Assembly (NCBI RefSeq): GCF_947488835.1
Contig: NZ_CANLBK010000003.1
Span: forward strand, 1 to 64,000
Origin: an uncultured Marinobacter sp.
GTDB lineage: Bacteria > Pseudomonadota > Gammaproteobacteria > Pseudomonadales > Oleiphilaceae
Reading direction: 5' to 3'
Length of the DNA stretch: 64,000 nucleotides
Shown: positions 45,639 to 55,097 of the stretch, in pieces
Numbering within the stretch: the first letter of the stretch is position 1
How the letters are laid out: each line of letters starts with the position of its first letter
Translations under genes and position numbers: made by a program
The notes under the pieces: generated by a model
Seen by the model: the letters and a program-made list of their open reading frames with translations, nothing else
Databases searched by the model: none
Told to the model about the DNA's origin: nothing

Positions 45639-46436
45639 TTACGCCTGCTGAGAGCTGACAGACAACACTTCGCCAGTCATGTAAGACGAGTAGTCACTGG
45701 CAAGAAACATCATCACATTCGCGACTTCCCACACTTCCGCACCGCGGCCATAGGCTTCACGGCCTTCCAACTCCTGCAGCAATTCAACCGGCGCGGATTT
45801 ACGTAGCATGGCGTGCACCGCCAGCGACGGCGATACGGCGTTGATACGCACACCGAATTCGGCAGCTTCCAGCGCACTGCAACGTGTAAGTGCCATGACT
45901 CCGGCCTTTGCAGCGGCATAGTGGGATTGTTCTTTTTGCGCGCGCCATCCCAGTACCGAGGCGTTATTCACTATGGCACCGCCATTCCCACGCTCTTTCA
46001 TTTTTCGCATCATGTAGCGGGTCATGCGCATGGTGCCGTTCAGCGTTACGTCGATTACCTTATTCCACTCGCTATCTTCCATATCCAGCAGCGCTTTTGT
46101 GGTGCCAAGGCCGGCGTTATTGATCAATATATCGACACCTCCAAGCTTTTCTTCGGCAAAATCAACCAACGCCTGGACCTCGGTTTCGTCGGTGACGTCG
46201 CATAGCTTGCCCCACACCTGGTCAGAACCACTCTGTTCTTTTAGCCTGTCCACCGAAGCTGCCAACCGGCCCTCATGTACATCACTGATGACAATGCCCC
46301 GACAGCCTTCTTCCATTGACTTGGTGGCGGCGGCAAAACCGATACCAGCACCAGCAGCTGCGGTAATAAGTACAGAGCGGCCCTTCAGCAGACCATGGCC
46401 CGGCACGTAGGCCGGATTGCGAGTTACATCATTCAT
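45639..46436 (-). CDS. ipdF: IpdF-like SDR
   Basis: 265 residues. The opening GHGLLKGRSVLITAAAGAGI has the TAAAG form of the cofactor loop. Further matches to mycobacterial IpdF (Rv3559c) as remembered are NNASVLGWRAQKEQSHYAAA (Tyr/Lys catalytic YAAAK), GVMALTRCSALEAAEFGVRI, and the unusual end SSYMTGEVLSVSSQQA. IpdF oxidises the 5-hydroxyl group of the HIP-CoA derived intermediate in cleavage of the last two steroid rings. The start is 3 bases after the FadE30 stop. Confidence 0.87.
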   Translation of the reverse strand: MNDVTRNPAYVPGHGLLKGRSVLITAAAGAGIGFAAATKSMEEGCRGIVISDVHEGRLAASVDRLKEQSGSDQVWGKLCDVTDETEVQALVDFAEEKLGGVDILINNAGLGTTKALLDMEDSEWNKVIDVTLNGTMRMTRYMMRKMKERGNGGAIVNNASVLGWRAQKEQSHYAAAKAGVMALTRCSALEAAEFGVRINAVSPSLAVHAMLRKSAPVELLQELEGREAYGRGAEVWEVANVMMFLASDYSSYMTGEVLSVSSQQA

Positions 46437-46438
46437 TG

Positions 46439-47623
46439 TTATCTGCCTTTTGCTTCTTTGGGCATACCAAGGCCGCGCTCGGCAATGATATTGCGCTGAA
46501 TCTGGTTGGTGCCGCCGTATATAGTGTCAGCACGGGTAAACAGGAATAGGGATTGCATACGAGTCAGGTTATAAGGCGCGCTTTCCAGCATTTCTGCCTC
46601 GGGGCCGAGCACATCCATGGCCAGCGCACCCAGGTTTCGATGCCAGCTGGACCAGTGCAGCTTGTACACCAGTGCCGAGCTTTCTGAACCGGCGTCTTCG
46701 GTGTCAGACAACATGCGCATGGCGTTGTATCGCATCAGTCGCAAACCTGTGTGGGCCTCAGCCAAACGCTGGCGAATATTCGGATTGCGAGCCGCACCGT
46801 TGCTGCGCGCCAGACGAATTAATTCGTTCAACTCGTTCTGGAACTGCATCTGTTGGCCTAAGGTCGACACGCCACGCTCGAAGCCCAGCAAAGTCATCGC
46901 AATGTGCCAGCCCTGGCCTGGCTCACCAATCAGATCGGCGGCGATAGCGTCATCAAAAAATACTTCGTTAAATTCGGAGGTCCCTGTCATCTGCTCAATG
47001 GGTCGAATATCTACACCCGGCTGATCCATTGCCACCAAAAAGAATCCCAGTCCCCGATGGGCCACAGATCCAGATTCGGTGCGTGCCAGAACAAAGCACC
47101 ATTCGGATTCGTGGGCCAACGACGTCCAGATTTTCTGGCCGGTGATCTCCCATTTCCCCGTTTCAGCATTCTGTACAGCGCGGGTGCGTACATTGGCGAG
47201 ATCCGATCCGGCGGATGGCTCGGAGTATCCTTGACACCAAAATTCGGTGCCGTTAAGAATTCCAGGTAAATATCGGGCTTTCTGCTCATCGGTGCCGAAC
47301 GCCAGAATGGTTGGCCCGGTAAGACCCTCACCTATGTGACCAACCCGACCTGGCGCTCCCGCGCGGGCGTACTCTTCGGCGAAAATGACTTGCTGTTCAA
47401 TGGAGGCATTACGTCCTCCCCAAGCTTCAGGCCAGCCGATGCAGGTCCAGCCGCCCTCCGCCAAGCGTTGTTCCCAACGCTTGCGCTCCTCGGAAAACAT
47501 GTGTTCGTCCCCGGGGCCGCCACGAAATTTAAGCTTGGCAAATTCGCCTTGCAGATTGGTTTCAAGCCACTGGGCAATCTCATCGCGAAAACGTTCATCT
47601 TCGGCGTTAAAGGTCAGTTTCAT
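46439..47623 (-). CDS. fadE30: FadE30-like acyl-CoA dehydrogenase
   Basis: 394 residues. Matches the remembered FadE30 pattern at several places: NLQGEFAKLKFRGGPGDEH, CIGWPEAWGGR, EFWCQGYSEPSAGSDLANVR, KIWTSLAHESEWCFVLARTE, ERGVSTLGQQ, and the end RADTIYGGTNQIQRNIIAER. FadE30 introduces the double bond in the propionyl side chain of 5-OH HIP-CoA. It overlaps the next upstream dehydrogenase by four bases (ATGA), so the two could form a heteromeric complex as seen for several steroid ACADs. Confidence 0.85.
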   Translation of the reverse strand: MKLTFNAEDERFRDEIAQWLETNLQGEFAKLKFRGGPGDEHMFSEERKRWEQRLAEGGWTCIGWPEAWGGRNASIEQQVIFAEEYARAGAPGRVGHIGEGLTGPTILAFGTDEQKARYLPGILNGTEFWCQGYSEPSAGSDLANVRTRAVQNAETGKWEITGQKIWTSLAHESEWCFVLARTESGSVAHRGLGFFLVAMDQPGVDIRPIEQMTGTSEFNEVFFDDAIAADLIGEPGQGWHIAMTLLGFERGVSTLGQQMQFQNELNELIRLARSNGAARNPNIRQRLAEAHTGLRLMRYNAMRMLSDTEDAGSESSALVYKLHWSSWHRNLGALAMDVLGPEAEMLESAPYNLTRMQSLFLFTRADTIYGGTNQIQRNIIAERGLGMPKEAKGR

Positions 47624-48816
47624 TGCGAATCTCCTGATTCCAGCAATAATTCGGCTACCAGCTCTCGCTGAGCTGCGCCGTTGCCCAGGTATAGTTCGCT
47701 GGCTTTCGCCCGTTTAAAGTACAACTGGATGTCGTATTCAGCGGTAAACCCGACACCACCAAATAATTGCAACGCAGATCCAGCATTGAAAAATGCTGTG
47801 TCGGAACAGTAGCCTTTGGCCATAGCAGCGGCCTCTTCCAGTTCAGCCGCAATAGCCGCGCTACCTTCAGGATCAAGTACTTCACTAGCCACACATGCGG
47901 CGTAATACACGGCCGACAGCGCCACTTCACTCTTCAGCTTCATGTCAGCGGCTTTGTGTTTTATCGCCTGATAGCCGGCTATCACCCGCCCAAACTGCTC
48001 GCGCTCAAGTGTATAGGCAACCGCCATATCCAAAGAGGCACCCGCAACACCTGCTTGCTCTGCTGCCAACGAGATTTTGGCAAGAGCTAAAGTTCTAGCC
48101 AGCACTGGCCAGGCTTCACCCGCAGAACCCAGCAACTGCTCGCTGGTAACAAACAAGTCCGTCATCGTGATGGTAGCCTGACGCCGGGTCTGATCCATGG
48201 TTGGTGTCCACCGGCGCTCGATACCAACAGATTCTGCTGGCACCGCAAACAGCGATATACCCTGTTCACCACTGGTTCGCGGAGCACGCGCAGCAATAAT
48301 CAGGAGATCGGCAGTATCACCATCAATGACGTAACGCAGCTCACCGTTCAGGCGGTAGTTGTTACCATCGGTTTCGCAAATCACAGAAACTGCACTTACG
48401 CCCCAGTCACCGCCATGTCGAGCAGCTTCGGCGCCAGTCCAGGCAAGGGCTGCCGTTGTCTTGCCCTCAGCAATTCCCGGTAGCCACTGCTGTTTCTGTG
48501 CCTCTGTCGCCGCCAACAATATGGCATTCGTAGCCAAGCCGACAGTCGCCAGAAACGGCGAGCAAAACAGCTTGCGACCCATTTCTTCCAAGACAATGGC
48601 CAGGTCGACATACCCCATGCCCAATCCGCCGTATTCCTCGGGAATAGTAATAGCTTGCAGGCACAGATCGGAGCAGAGTCGCGACCAGATCTCCGGGGTG
48701 TAGCTATCCGGCTGACTCATGGCAACCCGCACATCCGCAGGGCTTGAGACATCCGCTAGAAAGGCCTGAGCGGTTTCGCGGATCATGTGCTGTTCTTGGG
48801 TTAAGCGAAATTCCAT
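47620..48816 (-). CDS. Acyl-CoA dehydrogenase, coupled to FadE30
   Basis: 398 residues. Three-domain ACAD layout: N-terminal helices with EEYGGLGMGYVDLAIVLEEM, a shortened middle beta domain (AALAWTGAEAARHGG in place of the common EP.AGSD), and a C-terminal helical domain with EREQFGRVIAGYQAIKHKAADM and LQLFGGVGFTAEYDIQLYFK. The altered middle domain is typical of one partner in the alpha2beta2 ACADs of steroid degraders, related to FadE32/33-type proteins. Exact substrate is not assigned. Confidence 0.88.
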   Translation of the reverse strand: MEFRLTQEQHMIRETAQAFLADVSSPADVRVAMSQPDSYTPEIWSRLCSDLCLQAITIPEEYGGLGMGYVDLAIVLEEMGRKLFCSPFLATVGLATNAILLAATEAQKQQWLPGIAEGKTTAALAWTGAEAARHGGDWGVSAVSVICETDGNNYRLNGELRYVIDGDTADLLIIAARAPRTSGEQGISLFAVPAESVGIERRWTPTMDQTRRQATITMTDLFVTSEQLLGSAGEAWPVLARTLALAKISLAAEQAGVAGASLDMAVAYTLEREQFGRVIAGYQAIKHKAADMKLKSEVALSAVYYAACVASEVLDPEGSAAIAAELEEAAAMAKGYCSDTAFFNAGSALQLFGGVGFTAEYDIQLYFKRAKASELYLGNGAAQRELVAELLLESGDSQ

Positions 48817-48830
48817 GATTTACCCTCGCC

Positions 48831-49715
48831 TCAGCTTCCATAAACTTTTTGCGCCGGAGTTTCTTTCGCCAGCAAGGTTTCCATCGCATTGCCAACTTCA
48901 GCAGGCGCCCAACGATCGCCTTTATCAACGCCTTCTGTAGAGCGCCAGCCATCGGCAATCGAAATCTTGCCACCTTCAGCCTCGAACACTCGGCCCGTCA
49001 CCTCCGCAGAGGCCTCAGATGCAAGCCAAGCCAGTAAGGAAGACACGTTTTCAGGCGCCCAGTAATCAAAACTGCCGTCGCTCGGTGCCGCCATGCGAGT
49101 TGCCATTGCTTCGACTGCTGTGGTCATACCGGTACGGGCCGCAGGAGATACTGAATTGACGGTAATGCCATAGCGGCCAAGCTCTGCAGCTTGATTCAGA
49201 GTTAATGCAGCAATACCAGCTTTTGCGGCGGCGTAGTTGGATTGGCCGATAGAACCCTGCAAACCCGCGCCAGAAGTGGTGTTCAAAATACGTGCACTGA
49301 CTGGCTTACCGGCCTTGAACTGGCTGCGCCAGTAATGGACTGCGTGTGAGCTGATACAGAAGTGACCCTTCAGGTGCACACTCATGATCGCGTCCCAGTC
49401 GCTTTCAGTCATCGAAGCGAACATTCGGTCACGATTAATACCTGCATTATTTAGTACGCAGTGCAAATCACCCCAGGTATCAATTGCGTCTTTCACTGCG
49501 TTGGCGCTGTCTTCGTAGTCAGTAATATCCGACGTATTCACAATGGCCTCGCCACCCGCGGCAGTTATGTCATCTACCACTTTCTGCGCGGCATCTCTGT
49601 TAATATCGTTTACCACTACCCTTGCGCCTTCAGCGGCAAATACTCGTGCGTGGGCAGCTCCCAGCCCACCACCTGCACCAGTGATAATCACAACTCGTTT
49701 GTCTAGAATTCCCAT
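48831..49715 (-). CDS. 17-beta-HSD4-like SDR
   Basis: 294 residues. Cofactor loop TGAGGGLGAAHARVFAAEGA, NNAGINRDRMFASMTESDWD, catalytic SNYAAAKAGIAALTLNQAAE. The MFE-2 type (R)-hydroxyacyl-CoA dehydrogenase family shares these words and the GINRDR region. It has an extra C-terminal part (GWRSTEGVDKGDRWAPAEVG). Likely oxidises a hydroxyacyl-CoA or hydroxy group in the pathway. Lies between fadA6 and the acyl-CoA dehydrogenase pair. Confidence 0.87.
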   Translation of the reverse strand: MGILDKRVVIITGAGGGLGAAHARVFAAEGARVVVNDINRDAAQKVVDDITAAGGEAIVNTSDITDYEDSANAVKDAIDTWGDLHCVLNNAGINRDRMFASMTESDWDAIMSVHLKGHFCISSHAVHYWRSQFKAGKPVSARILNTTSGAGLQGSIGQSNYAAAKAGIAALTLNQAAELGRYGITVNSVSPAARTGMTTAVEAMATRMAAPSDGSFDYWAPENVSSLLAWLASEASAEVTGRVFEAEGGKISIADGWRSTEGVDKGDRWAPAEVGNAMETLLAKETPAQKVYGS

Positions 49716-49797
49716 AACTATCCGTCCTTAACATTCTCATCAGCATGCTGCTGAAGCCGGCGCCAAGGCGCGGGCCGGCATCTGCTCTGTGCGGGAA

Positions 49798-50952
49798 TTA
49801 ACCCAACCGTTCGATGATGGTTACGTTAGCTTGGCCACCGCCCTCACACATGGTCTGCAGGCCATATCGTTTACCGCTGTGTTCCAACTCGTGCAGCAGC
49901 GTGGTCATCAACCGCGCGCCGGTCGCACCCAGGGGGTGGCTCATGGCAATGGCGCCGCCGTTGACGTTAGTAAGTGACGGGTCATAGTCCATCTCTTTCT
50001 GCCATGCCATCACAACAGAAGCGAACGCTTCGTTGATTTCAACGCGGTCTATGTCGGCCATGGTCATGCCAGCTTTTTTCAGAGCGGCACGGGTAGCCGG
50101 AATTGGTGCCCGCAAGTGCCAAATTGGATCATCACCCAGCACACTGAGGTGGTGGATACGAGCACGAGGTGTCAAGTTGTAACGTTTCAGCGCGGCTTCA
50201 GAAACCACCAGCATAGCGGCAGAGGCATCGCCGGTTTGACTGGATACCGCGGCCGTAATATCTGGGTATTCCGGGTCTACCGGCTCCAGTGTCGCCATTT
50301 TTTCAAGGCTGGTCTGGCGCGGTGTTTCGTCGGCCATCACATCGCCAAACGCTACAACCTCCTTATCGAAACGACCACTTTCAATGGCGGCGAGTGCCCG
50401 GCGATGACTTTCCAGTGCAAACACTTCCATATCGGCACGCGAAATGCCCCAATGCTTGGCAATGCGCTGAGCCGCATAGAACTGATTGACCGGCTGGTTG
50501 CCAAATCGGGCACGCCAGCCTTCACTGCCAGAAAATGGATCGGGAAAGCCCAAAGGCTGACCCGCCAGCATGGCAGTAGAAATCGGGATCTGGGTCATGG
50601 TTTGCACACCACCCACAGCGATGACATCCTGAGTGCCACTCATCACCGCCTGCGCGGCAAAGTGCAGCGCCTGCTGCGATGAACCGCACTGGCGATCGAC
50701 CGTGGTGCCAGGCACATTCAGCGGTAGACCAGCGGCCAGCCAGCTAGTGCGAGCGATATCGCCTGCTTGTGAACCTACGGTATCCACACAACCAAAAATC
50801 ACGTCATCGTAATCTTCACTGGGTATGCTATTGCGCTCGACCAACGCTTTCAGCACGTGGGCGCCCAGATCAATGGCGTGAACCTGCGACAATCCGCCTT
50901 TGCGCTTTCCACTAGGGCTGCGCAAGGCATCTACAATGTAAGCTTGTGCCAT
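49798..50952 (-). CDS. fadA6: FadA6-like thiolase
   Basis: 384 residues. VDRQCGSSQQALHFAAQAVM carries the nucleophile Cys near 89. GGVQTMTQIPIS, INEAFASVVMAWQKEMDYDP, NGGAIAMSHPLGATGARLMT and the end LQTMCEGGGQANVTIIERLG match FadA6 of Mycobacterium as remembered, nearly word for word. FadA6 cleaves a keto intermediate after HIP side-chain or ring opening. Directly downstream of the second acyl-CoA dehydrogenase pair. Confidence 0.88.
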   Translation of the reverse strand: MAQAYIVDALRSPSGKRKGGLSQVHAIDLGAHVLKALVERNSIPSEDYDDVIFGCVDTVGSQAGDIARTSWLAAGLPLNVPGTTVDRQCGSSQQALHFAAQAVMSGTQDVIAVGGVQTMTQIPISTAMLAGQPLGFPDPFSGSEGWRARFGNQPVNQFYAAQRIAKHWGISRADMEVFALESHRRALAAIESGRFDKEVVAFGDVMADETPRQTSLEKMATLEPVDPEYPDITAAVSSQTGDASAAMLVVSEAALKRYNLTPRARIHHLSVLGDDPIWHLRAPIPATRAALKKAGMTMADIDRVEINEAFASVVMAWQKEMDYDPSLTNVNGGAIAMSHPLGATGARLMTTLLHELEHSGKRYGLQTMCEGGGQANVTIIERLG

Positions 50953-50956
50953 AAAC

Positions 50957-52015
50957 TTAGCCCTCGAATGTATATTGCGGCCCGATGGCTACGCCATCTG
51001 CCAAAATGTCGTCAGCAACCCGCTGGCGATGGAATTCAGCAGTGCCCCAGGACGCTTGCAAGGCCCAGGCCCGCTTCATGAACATCTGCAAATCGGCTTC
51101 CCACGTGTAGCCCATAGCTCCATGTACCTGAATACCGTGGCGGGCCGCGACCATCGCTGCCTGGCAACAAGCCAATTTGGCATGCGACACATACAAATCG
51201 GCACGGGCGTCTCCATTAGCCAGCGCATAAGCAGCGCGATACAGCGTTGGCTTGGCCGTCTCGATGCCACCAACCACATCTGCCAGCTTGTGTTTGACCG
51301 CCTGAAAGCTACCAATAGGCTTACCGAACTGTTTGCGTTGAATGGCATAATCCACCGATAAGTCCAGCATGCGCTGAGCAAGACCCAAGCTCTTGCCCGC
51401 AACTGCGAGCGCGCCGCGATTCAGGGTCTCGGCCCAAACCCCTGAGCCATCGTCTGCGCCTGCAATCTTGCTCGCGGAACTGGCAGAAAAATTAAGGCGG
51501 CTCACCCTGCGCGAACTGTCAATGCTGGTATTACGTTCGCAGTCAAACTGCTCACGGGACACTAGATGAACTTCGCCTTCGTGCTCCACCAGTGCTTTGT
51601 CAGCAAGATGGAGATCAACCACCAGCGGATTAACGCCATGAACCACTGCAATACGAATGCTGCCCTCAGCAATCATTTCCAATAGCTGTTCGCGCTGCTG
51701 GGTGCCTTCCGGCAGTGCCGTTAGCAGGCCGCTGGCTACGTATGCGGTATCAGCCATCGAGTCCGGTATGGCGTAATAACCCAGCTCTTGTGTAAGCAGT
51801 GACCAGGCAGTGTCGTCCATACCCAAGCCGCCCTGATTTTCCGGTACTGACAATGCAGCCAAGCCTTGTTCGGCCATTTTTTGGCGCAATTCGGAAGTGG
51901 AGCCCTCTTCTGTATCGCAGATATCACGCAACACTTCCGGGGGCACTTCGGTCTTTAGAAAGCGACTGATGGCCTCTTTGAAAGCCAGTTGATCTTCAGT
52001 AAATGTAAAATCCAT
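50957..52015 (-). CDS. Acyl-CoA dehydrogenase (FadE32/33-like)
   Basis: 352 residues, shorter than a standard ACAD. N-terminal FTEDQLAFKEAISRFLKTEV, NQGGLGMDDTAWSLLTQEL, then a reduced middle domain without the EP.AGSD motif, and C-terminal YAIQRKQFGKPIGSFQAVKH and QVHGAMGYTWEADLQMFMKR. Pairs with the dehydrogenase upstream (11-base gap). Small subunits of this sort in the KstR2 regulon (FadE32, FadE33) work as heteromers. Substrate not assigned. Confidence 0.85.
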   Translation of the reverse strand: MDFTFTEDQLAFKEAISRFLKTEVPPEVLRDICDTEEGSTSELRQKMAEQGLAALSVPENQGGLGMDDTAWSLLTQELGYYAIPDSMADTAYVASGLLTALPEGTQQREQLLEMIAEGSIRIAVVHGVNPLVVDLHLADKALVEHEGEVHLVSREQFDCERNTSIDSSRRVSRLNFSASSASKIAGADDGSGVWAETLNRGALAVAGKSLGLAQRMLDLSVDYAIQRKQFGKPIGSFQAVKHKLADVVGGIETAKPTLYRAAYALANGDARADLYVSHAKLACCQAAMVAARHGIQVHGAMGYTWEADLQMFMKRAWALQASWGTAEFHRQRVADDILADGVAIGPQYTFEG

Positions 52016-52026
52016 GGTTGGCCCCT

Positions 52027-53193
52027 TTATGCTCGCGGCAAGCCAAGCATGCGCTCGGCGATGATGTTGCGCTGAATTTCATTGGTGCCCGCGTATATTG
52101 GCCCGGCCTGGGCAAACAGGAATCCTTCCAGCCAGCTACCGTCATCCAGTGCTGCAGGCGATCCACCGCGAAGTTCACCATAAGCCCCCAGCATTTCCAT
52201 GGCAGCTTCATGCATTTTCAAATCCAGCTCAGACCATATAACCTTGTTAATACTGGATTCCGCACCAATCTTGGCGCCCTTCTCGACTAGGCCAACGGTA
52301 TGGTAAGCCGCCTGAGCATAGGCTTCGGCACCCATCCAGCTTTCCAGCACCGCATCGCGCAGGGCACCGTTTTCGCCATGGTTGGCGGCGTACTGTCGAT
52401 ACAGATCCACCAGGCGTTTGGCAGTCTGCTGGAAGCGGGCCGGTGACCGCAGCAGCAGGCCACGTTCAAAACCGGCCGTCGCCATGGCTACAGACCAGCC
52501 CTGACCTTCCTCGCCGATACAGTTGCTAGCCGGTACCCGTACGTCGTCAAAGAACACTTCTGCGAACGCGTCTTTACCGTTCAGCGCTTTAATCGGACGA
52601 ATGGTCACTCCCGGCGCGTCCAGCGGTACAACCAGGTAGCTCAAACCGTGATGACGCTTGCTATCAGGGTCGGAGCGGAACAGACCGAACACCCAGTCCG
52701 CATAAATAGCCCGGGTAGACCAGGTTTTCTGACCGTTGATAACGTACTCGTCACCATCACGGATGGCTTTGCTACGCACGGAGGCCATGTCGGATCCAGC
52801 ATCCGGCTCAGACCAGCCCTGTGCCCACATATCCTGGCTGGAAGCCATGCGCGGCAAAAAGCGATGCTTCTGCTCGTCGGTACCGAACTCCATCAGGGTG
52901 GGGCCCAATAGCAGCTGGCCGTTTTGGTTGACTCTCATGGGTGCGCCGGCAGCGTAATACTCTTCCTCGAATATCAGCCATTCGATGAGGTCGCAGCCAC
53001 GGCCGCCCAGATCTTGTGGCCACATCACCATGGACAGGCGATTTTCATAAAGTTTGCCTTCCCACTCGCGGTGCTGTTCAAAGCCTTCGCGCGTGTCGTA
53101 GCTTTGAAGTGGCTCGGCAGGTACGTTGTTGGACAGCCACTCCCGCACCTCTGTACGGAAAGCGTTCTGCTTTTCATTGAATTTCAGTTGCAT
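52027..53193 (-). CDS. Acyl-CoA dehydrogenase (FadE31-like)
   Basis: 388 residues, complete ACAD with WAQGWSEPDAGSDMASVRSK, INGQKTWSTRAIYADWVFGL, GEEGQGWSVAMATAGFERGL and PIYAGTNEIQRNIIAERMLG. Resembles FadE31-type members of the steroid set. Likely partners the shorter 50957-52015 protein. Upstream gene is echA20, 27 bases away. Confidence 0.87.
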   Translation of the reverse strand: MQLKFNEKQNAFRTEVREWLSNNVPAEPLQSYDTREGFEQHREWEGKLYENRLSMVMWPQDLGGRGCDLIEWLIFEEEYYAAGAPMRVNQNGQLLLGPTLMEFGTDEQKHRFLPRMASSQDMWAQGWSEPDAGSDMASVRSKAIRDGDEYVINGQKTWSTRAIYADWVFGLFRSDPDSKRHHGLSYLVVPLDAPGVTIRPIKALNGKDAFAEVFFDDVRVPASNCIGEEGQGWSVAMATAGFERGLLLRSPARFQQTAKRLVDLYRQYAANHGENGALRDAVLESWMGAEAYAQAAYHTVGLVEKGAKIGAESSINKVIWSELDLKMHEAAMEMLGAYGELRGGSPAALDDGSWLEGFLFAQAGPIYAGTNEIQRNIIAERMLGLPRA

Positions 53194-53220
53194 GAAATGT
53201 GTCTCCAGCGGGAGTCCTGA

Positions 53221-53973
53221 TTAGAAGCGGGCGTCGCGTTTTTCCACAAACGCGCGACGGGTCTCTGCCGAATCTGACGTGGTGTAAGCTTCCAGAGTAA
53301 AACCCTGTTCCCAGCGGTACTTCTGTTCGAGATTGCCATCTTCGATGCCGTTCAGAGCCTCTTTGGCTATACGGATCATGGCGGGGCTCTTGGCAGCAAT
53401 TTTGGCGGCAATCTCACGGGCTGCTGCGGGCAGTTCATCTTTGCTTACAAGGCGTTCAATAAAACCGTACTGCATGGCATCGGGTGCACTCACAGCCTCG
53501 CCGGTAAAGAACATATGGCGGACTTTTTGTACCGGGAACAGGCGCTGCAAGTGTGCGCCACCGCCCATGGCACCCCGATCCACTTCCGGTAGAGCAAAGC
53601 TGGCACATTCGGAAGCCAGTACAATGTCCGCGGCCCCACTGATCCCAATGCCACCACCCAGAACAAAACCGTGAACGGCAACAATGACCGGCACAGCGCA
53701 AAGGTGGATAGCGCGAAAAGTTGCGTAATTACCCGCGTTCACTCGCACAATCAGATCTGGATTGGCATCGAGTTCCTTGATATCCACACCGGCACAGAAG
53801 CCACGGCCCTCGGCGCGGATGATGACAACCCGCACGTCCTGATTTGCACCCAGCGCATCAATTTGCGCGGCCAGTGCCAGCCACTCATCACTGTTCAGGG
53901 CATTTACAGGTGGCTTGCAAATCACCAGCTCGGCAATGCCCTCGGTAATCTCGGTGGTAAATGCGCTACTCAT
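53221..53973 (-). CDS. echA20: EchA20-like ring hydrolase (crotonase family)
   Basis: 250 residues. Crotonase fold with oxyanion segment AEGRGFCAGVDIKELDANPD and GFVLGGGIGISGAADIVLAS, then PEVDRGAMGGGAHLQRLFPV. The GFxAGVDIKE form, VERGA/VDRGA and the late IRIAKEALN..YRWEQGFTLE match EchA20 of Mycobacterium as remembered. EchA20 hydrolyses ring D of HIEC-CoA to give COCHEA-CoA. Its start overlaps the ipdC stop by four bases. Confidence 0.87.
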   Translation of the reverse strand: MSSAFTTEITEGIAELVICKPPVNALNSDEWLALAAQIDALGANQDVRVVIIRAEGRGFCAGVDIKELDANPDLIVRVNAGNYATFRAIHLCAVPVIVAVHGFVLGGGIGISGAADIVLASECASFALPEVDRGAMGGGAHLQRLFPVQKVRHMFFTGEAVSAPDAMQYGFIERLVSKDELPAAAREIAAKIAAKSPAMIRIAKEALNGIEDGNLEQKYRWEQGFTLEAYTTSDSAETRRAFVEKRDARF

Positions 53974-55097
53974 AACTGGGCTCCTGCGGACTGACTGGAA
54001 ACGGAATCGCCATCGACAGCGGATTCGGTATGGGGGTAACGGCTGTACAGCCGGTCAAGACACTGTTCGGCTTCGGCCACAATGGCGTCGATTAATTCGG
54101 CACAGCTGGGCAACGAGTCGATGGCGGCAGCCACCTGACCACTGGGCATAATGCCGTCATCCGGAAAACCATCGACCATCGAGCGCTGAATAAGAATGGG
54201 CTGGTTGGCCGCCATAATGACCTGGGATGTGGCGCCCGGGTCTTCCTTGATGGCTTTGAAAAAAGTTTTGATCATGTGGCCGGTGGTCATGCCCGTTTGG
54301 GCTTTCCATTGCAGCGCACTGCGCAAGGCAATCCACAAGCGGCCAATAGGGCCAGCCGCTTCCAGCTTGTGTACAAACGGGTTGTCGATCATCCGGTGGC
54401 GCAAGCCATCTACCGCCGTCGTCACCCGCACCTGATCCACATCTTTAACGCCAACATAACGCTCCAACGTGGTTTTGGGCGTGGGCGAATCGGAGGTCAT
54501 CATAAAGCGGGTACCCATGGCGATACCTTCGGCCCCGGCCGCCAGGGCACTGGCCAGCCCACGACCGGTTGAAAAACCGCCGGCGGCGATCACCGGCACG
54601 GAGACCGCGTCCAAAACCTGGGGCAACAGGATGGAACTAGGCACGCTGCCGGTGTGGCCGCCGCCCTCGCCGCCCTGAATGGTGATCATGTCGGCCCCCA
54701 ATTCAATCGCTTTGACCGCATGTTTCACAGCACCAACCGTGGGCACGCACAACACGCCGGCTTCCTTGAAACGGGCTATGGTGGCCTTGTCCGGGCCACG
54801 GCCATAGCTGACCGCTTTCAGTTTGTACTCTATAGCCAGGTCCACGCATTGCTGGGCGTTTTCCTGAAACATGTGGAAATTCAAGCCGAAATTGCTGCAG
54901 CCGGTGGCTGCAATGACCTTCTTGATGGCGAGCTCTACTTCGTCGGCATCCATGGTGGCGCCGGCCAGAAAGCCAAAGCCGCCGGCTTTGGTGGTCGCAA
55001 TAACCAAATTGGCATCAGATACCCAGCCCATAGCCGTTTGGATAATGGGGTAGCGGCAACCAAGAAGGTCGGTTACGCGGGTGCTGGGCAGTGTCAT
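53970..55097 (-). CDS. ipdC: IpdC-like flavin oxidoreductase
   Basis: 375 residues, nitronate monooxygenase/2-nitropropane dioxygenase fold: RYPIIQTAMGWVSDANLVIA, GGEGGGHTGSVPSSILLPQV, and VIAAGGFSTGRGLASALAAG with GAEGIAMGTRFMMTSDSPTP. In Mycobacterium IpdC is an FMN-dependent dehydrogenase that converts HIC-CoA to HIEC-CoA, just before EchA20. Placement between ipdAB and echA20 supports this over a true nitronate oxygenase. Confidence 0.86.
   Translation of the reverse strand: MTLPSTRVTDLLGCRYPIIQTAMGWVSDANLVIATTKAGGFGFLAGATMDADEVELAIKKVIAATGCSNFGLNFHMFQENAQQCVDLAIEYKLKAVSYGRGPDKATIARFKEAGVLCVPTVGAVKHAVKAIELGADMITIQGGEGGGHTGSVPSSILLPQVLDAVSVPVIAAGGFSTGRGLASALAAGAEGIAMGTRFMMTSDSPTPKTTLERYVGVKDVDQVRVTTAVDGLRHRMIDNPFVHKLEAAGPIGRLWIALRSALQWKAQTGMTTGHMIKTFFKAIKEDPGATSQVIMAANQPILIQRSMVDGFPDDGIMPSGQVAAAIDSLPSCAELIDAIVAEAEQCLDRLYSRYPHTESAVDGDSVSSQSAGAQL

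Noticed and set aside
53970..55097. Genuine nitronate monooxygenase
   Set aside because: The fold fits, but location between ipdAB and echA20 makes IpdC the better call.
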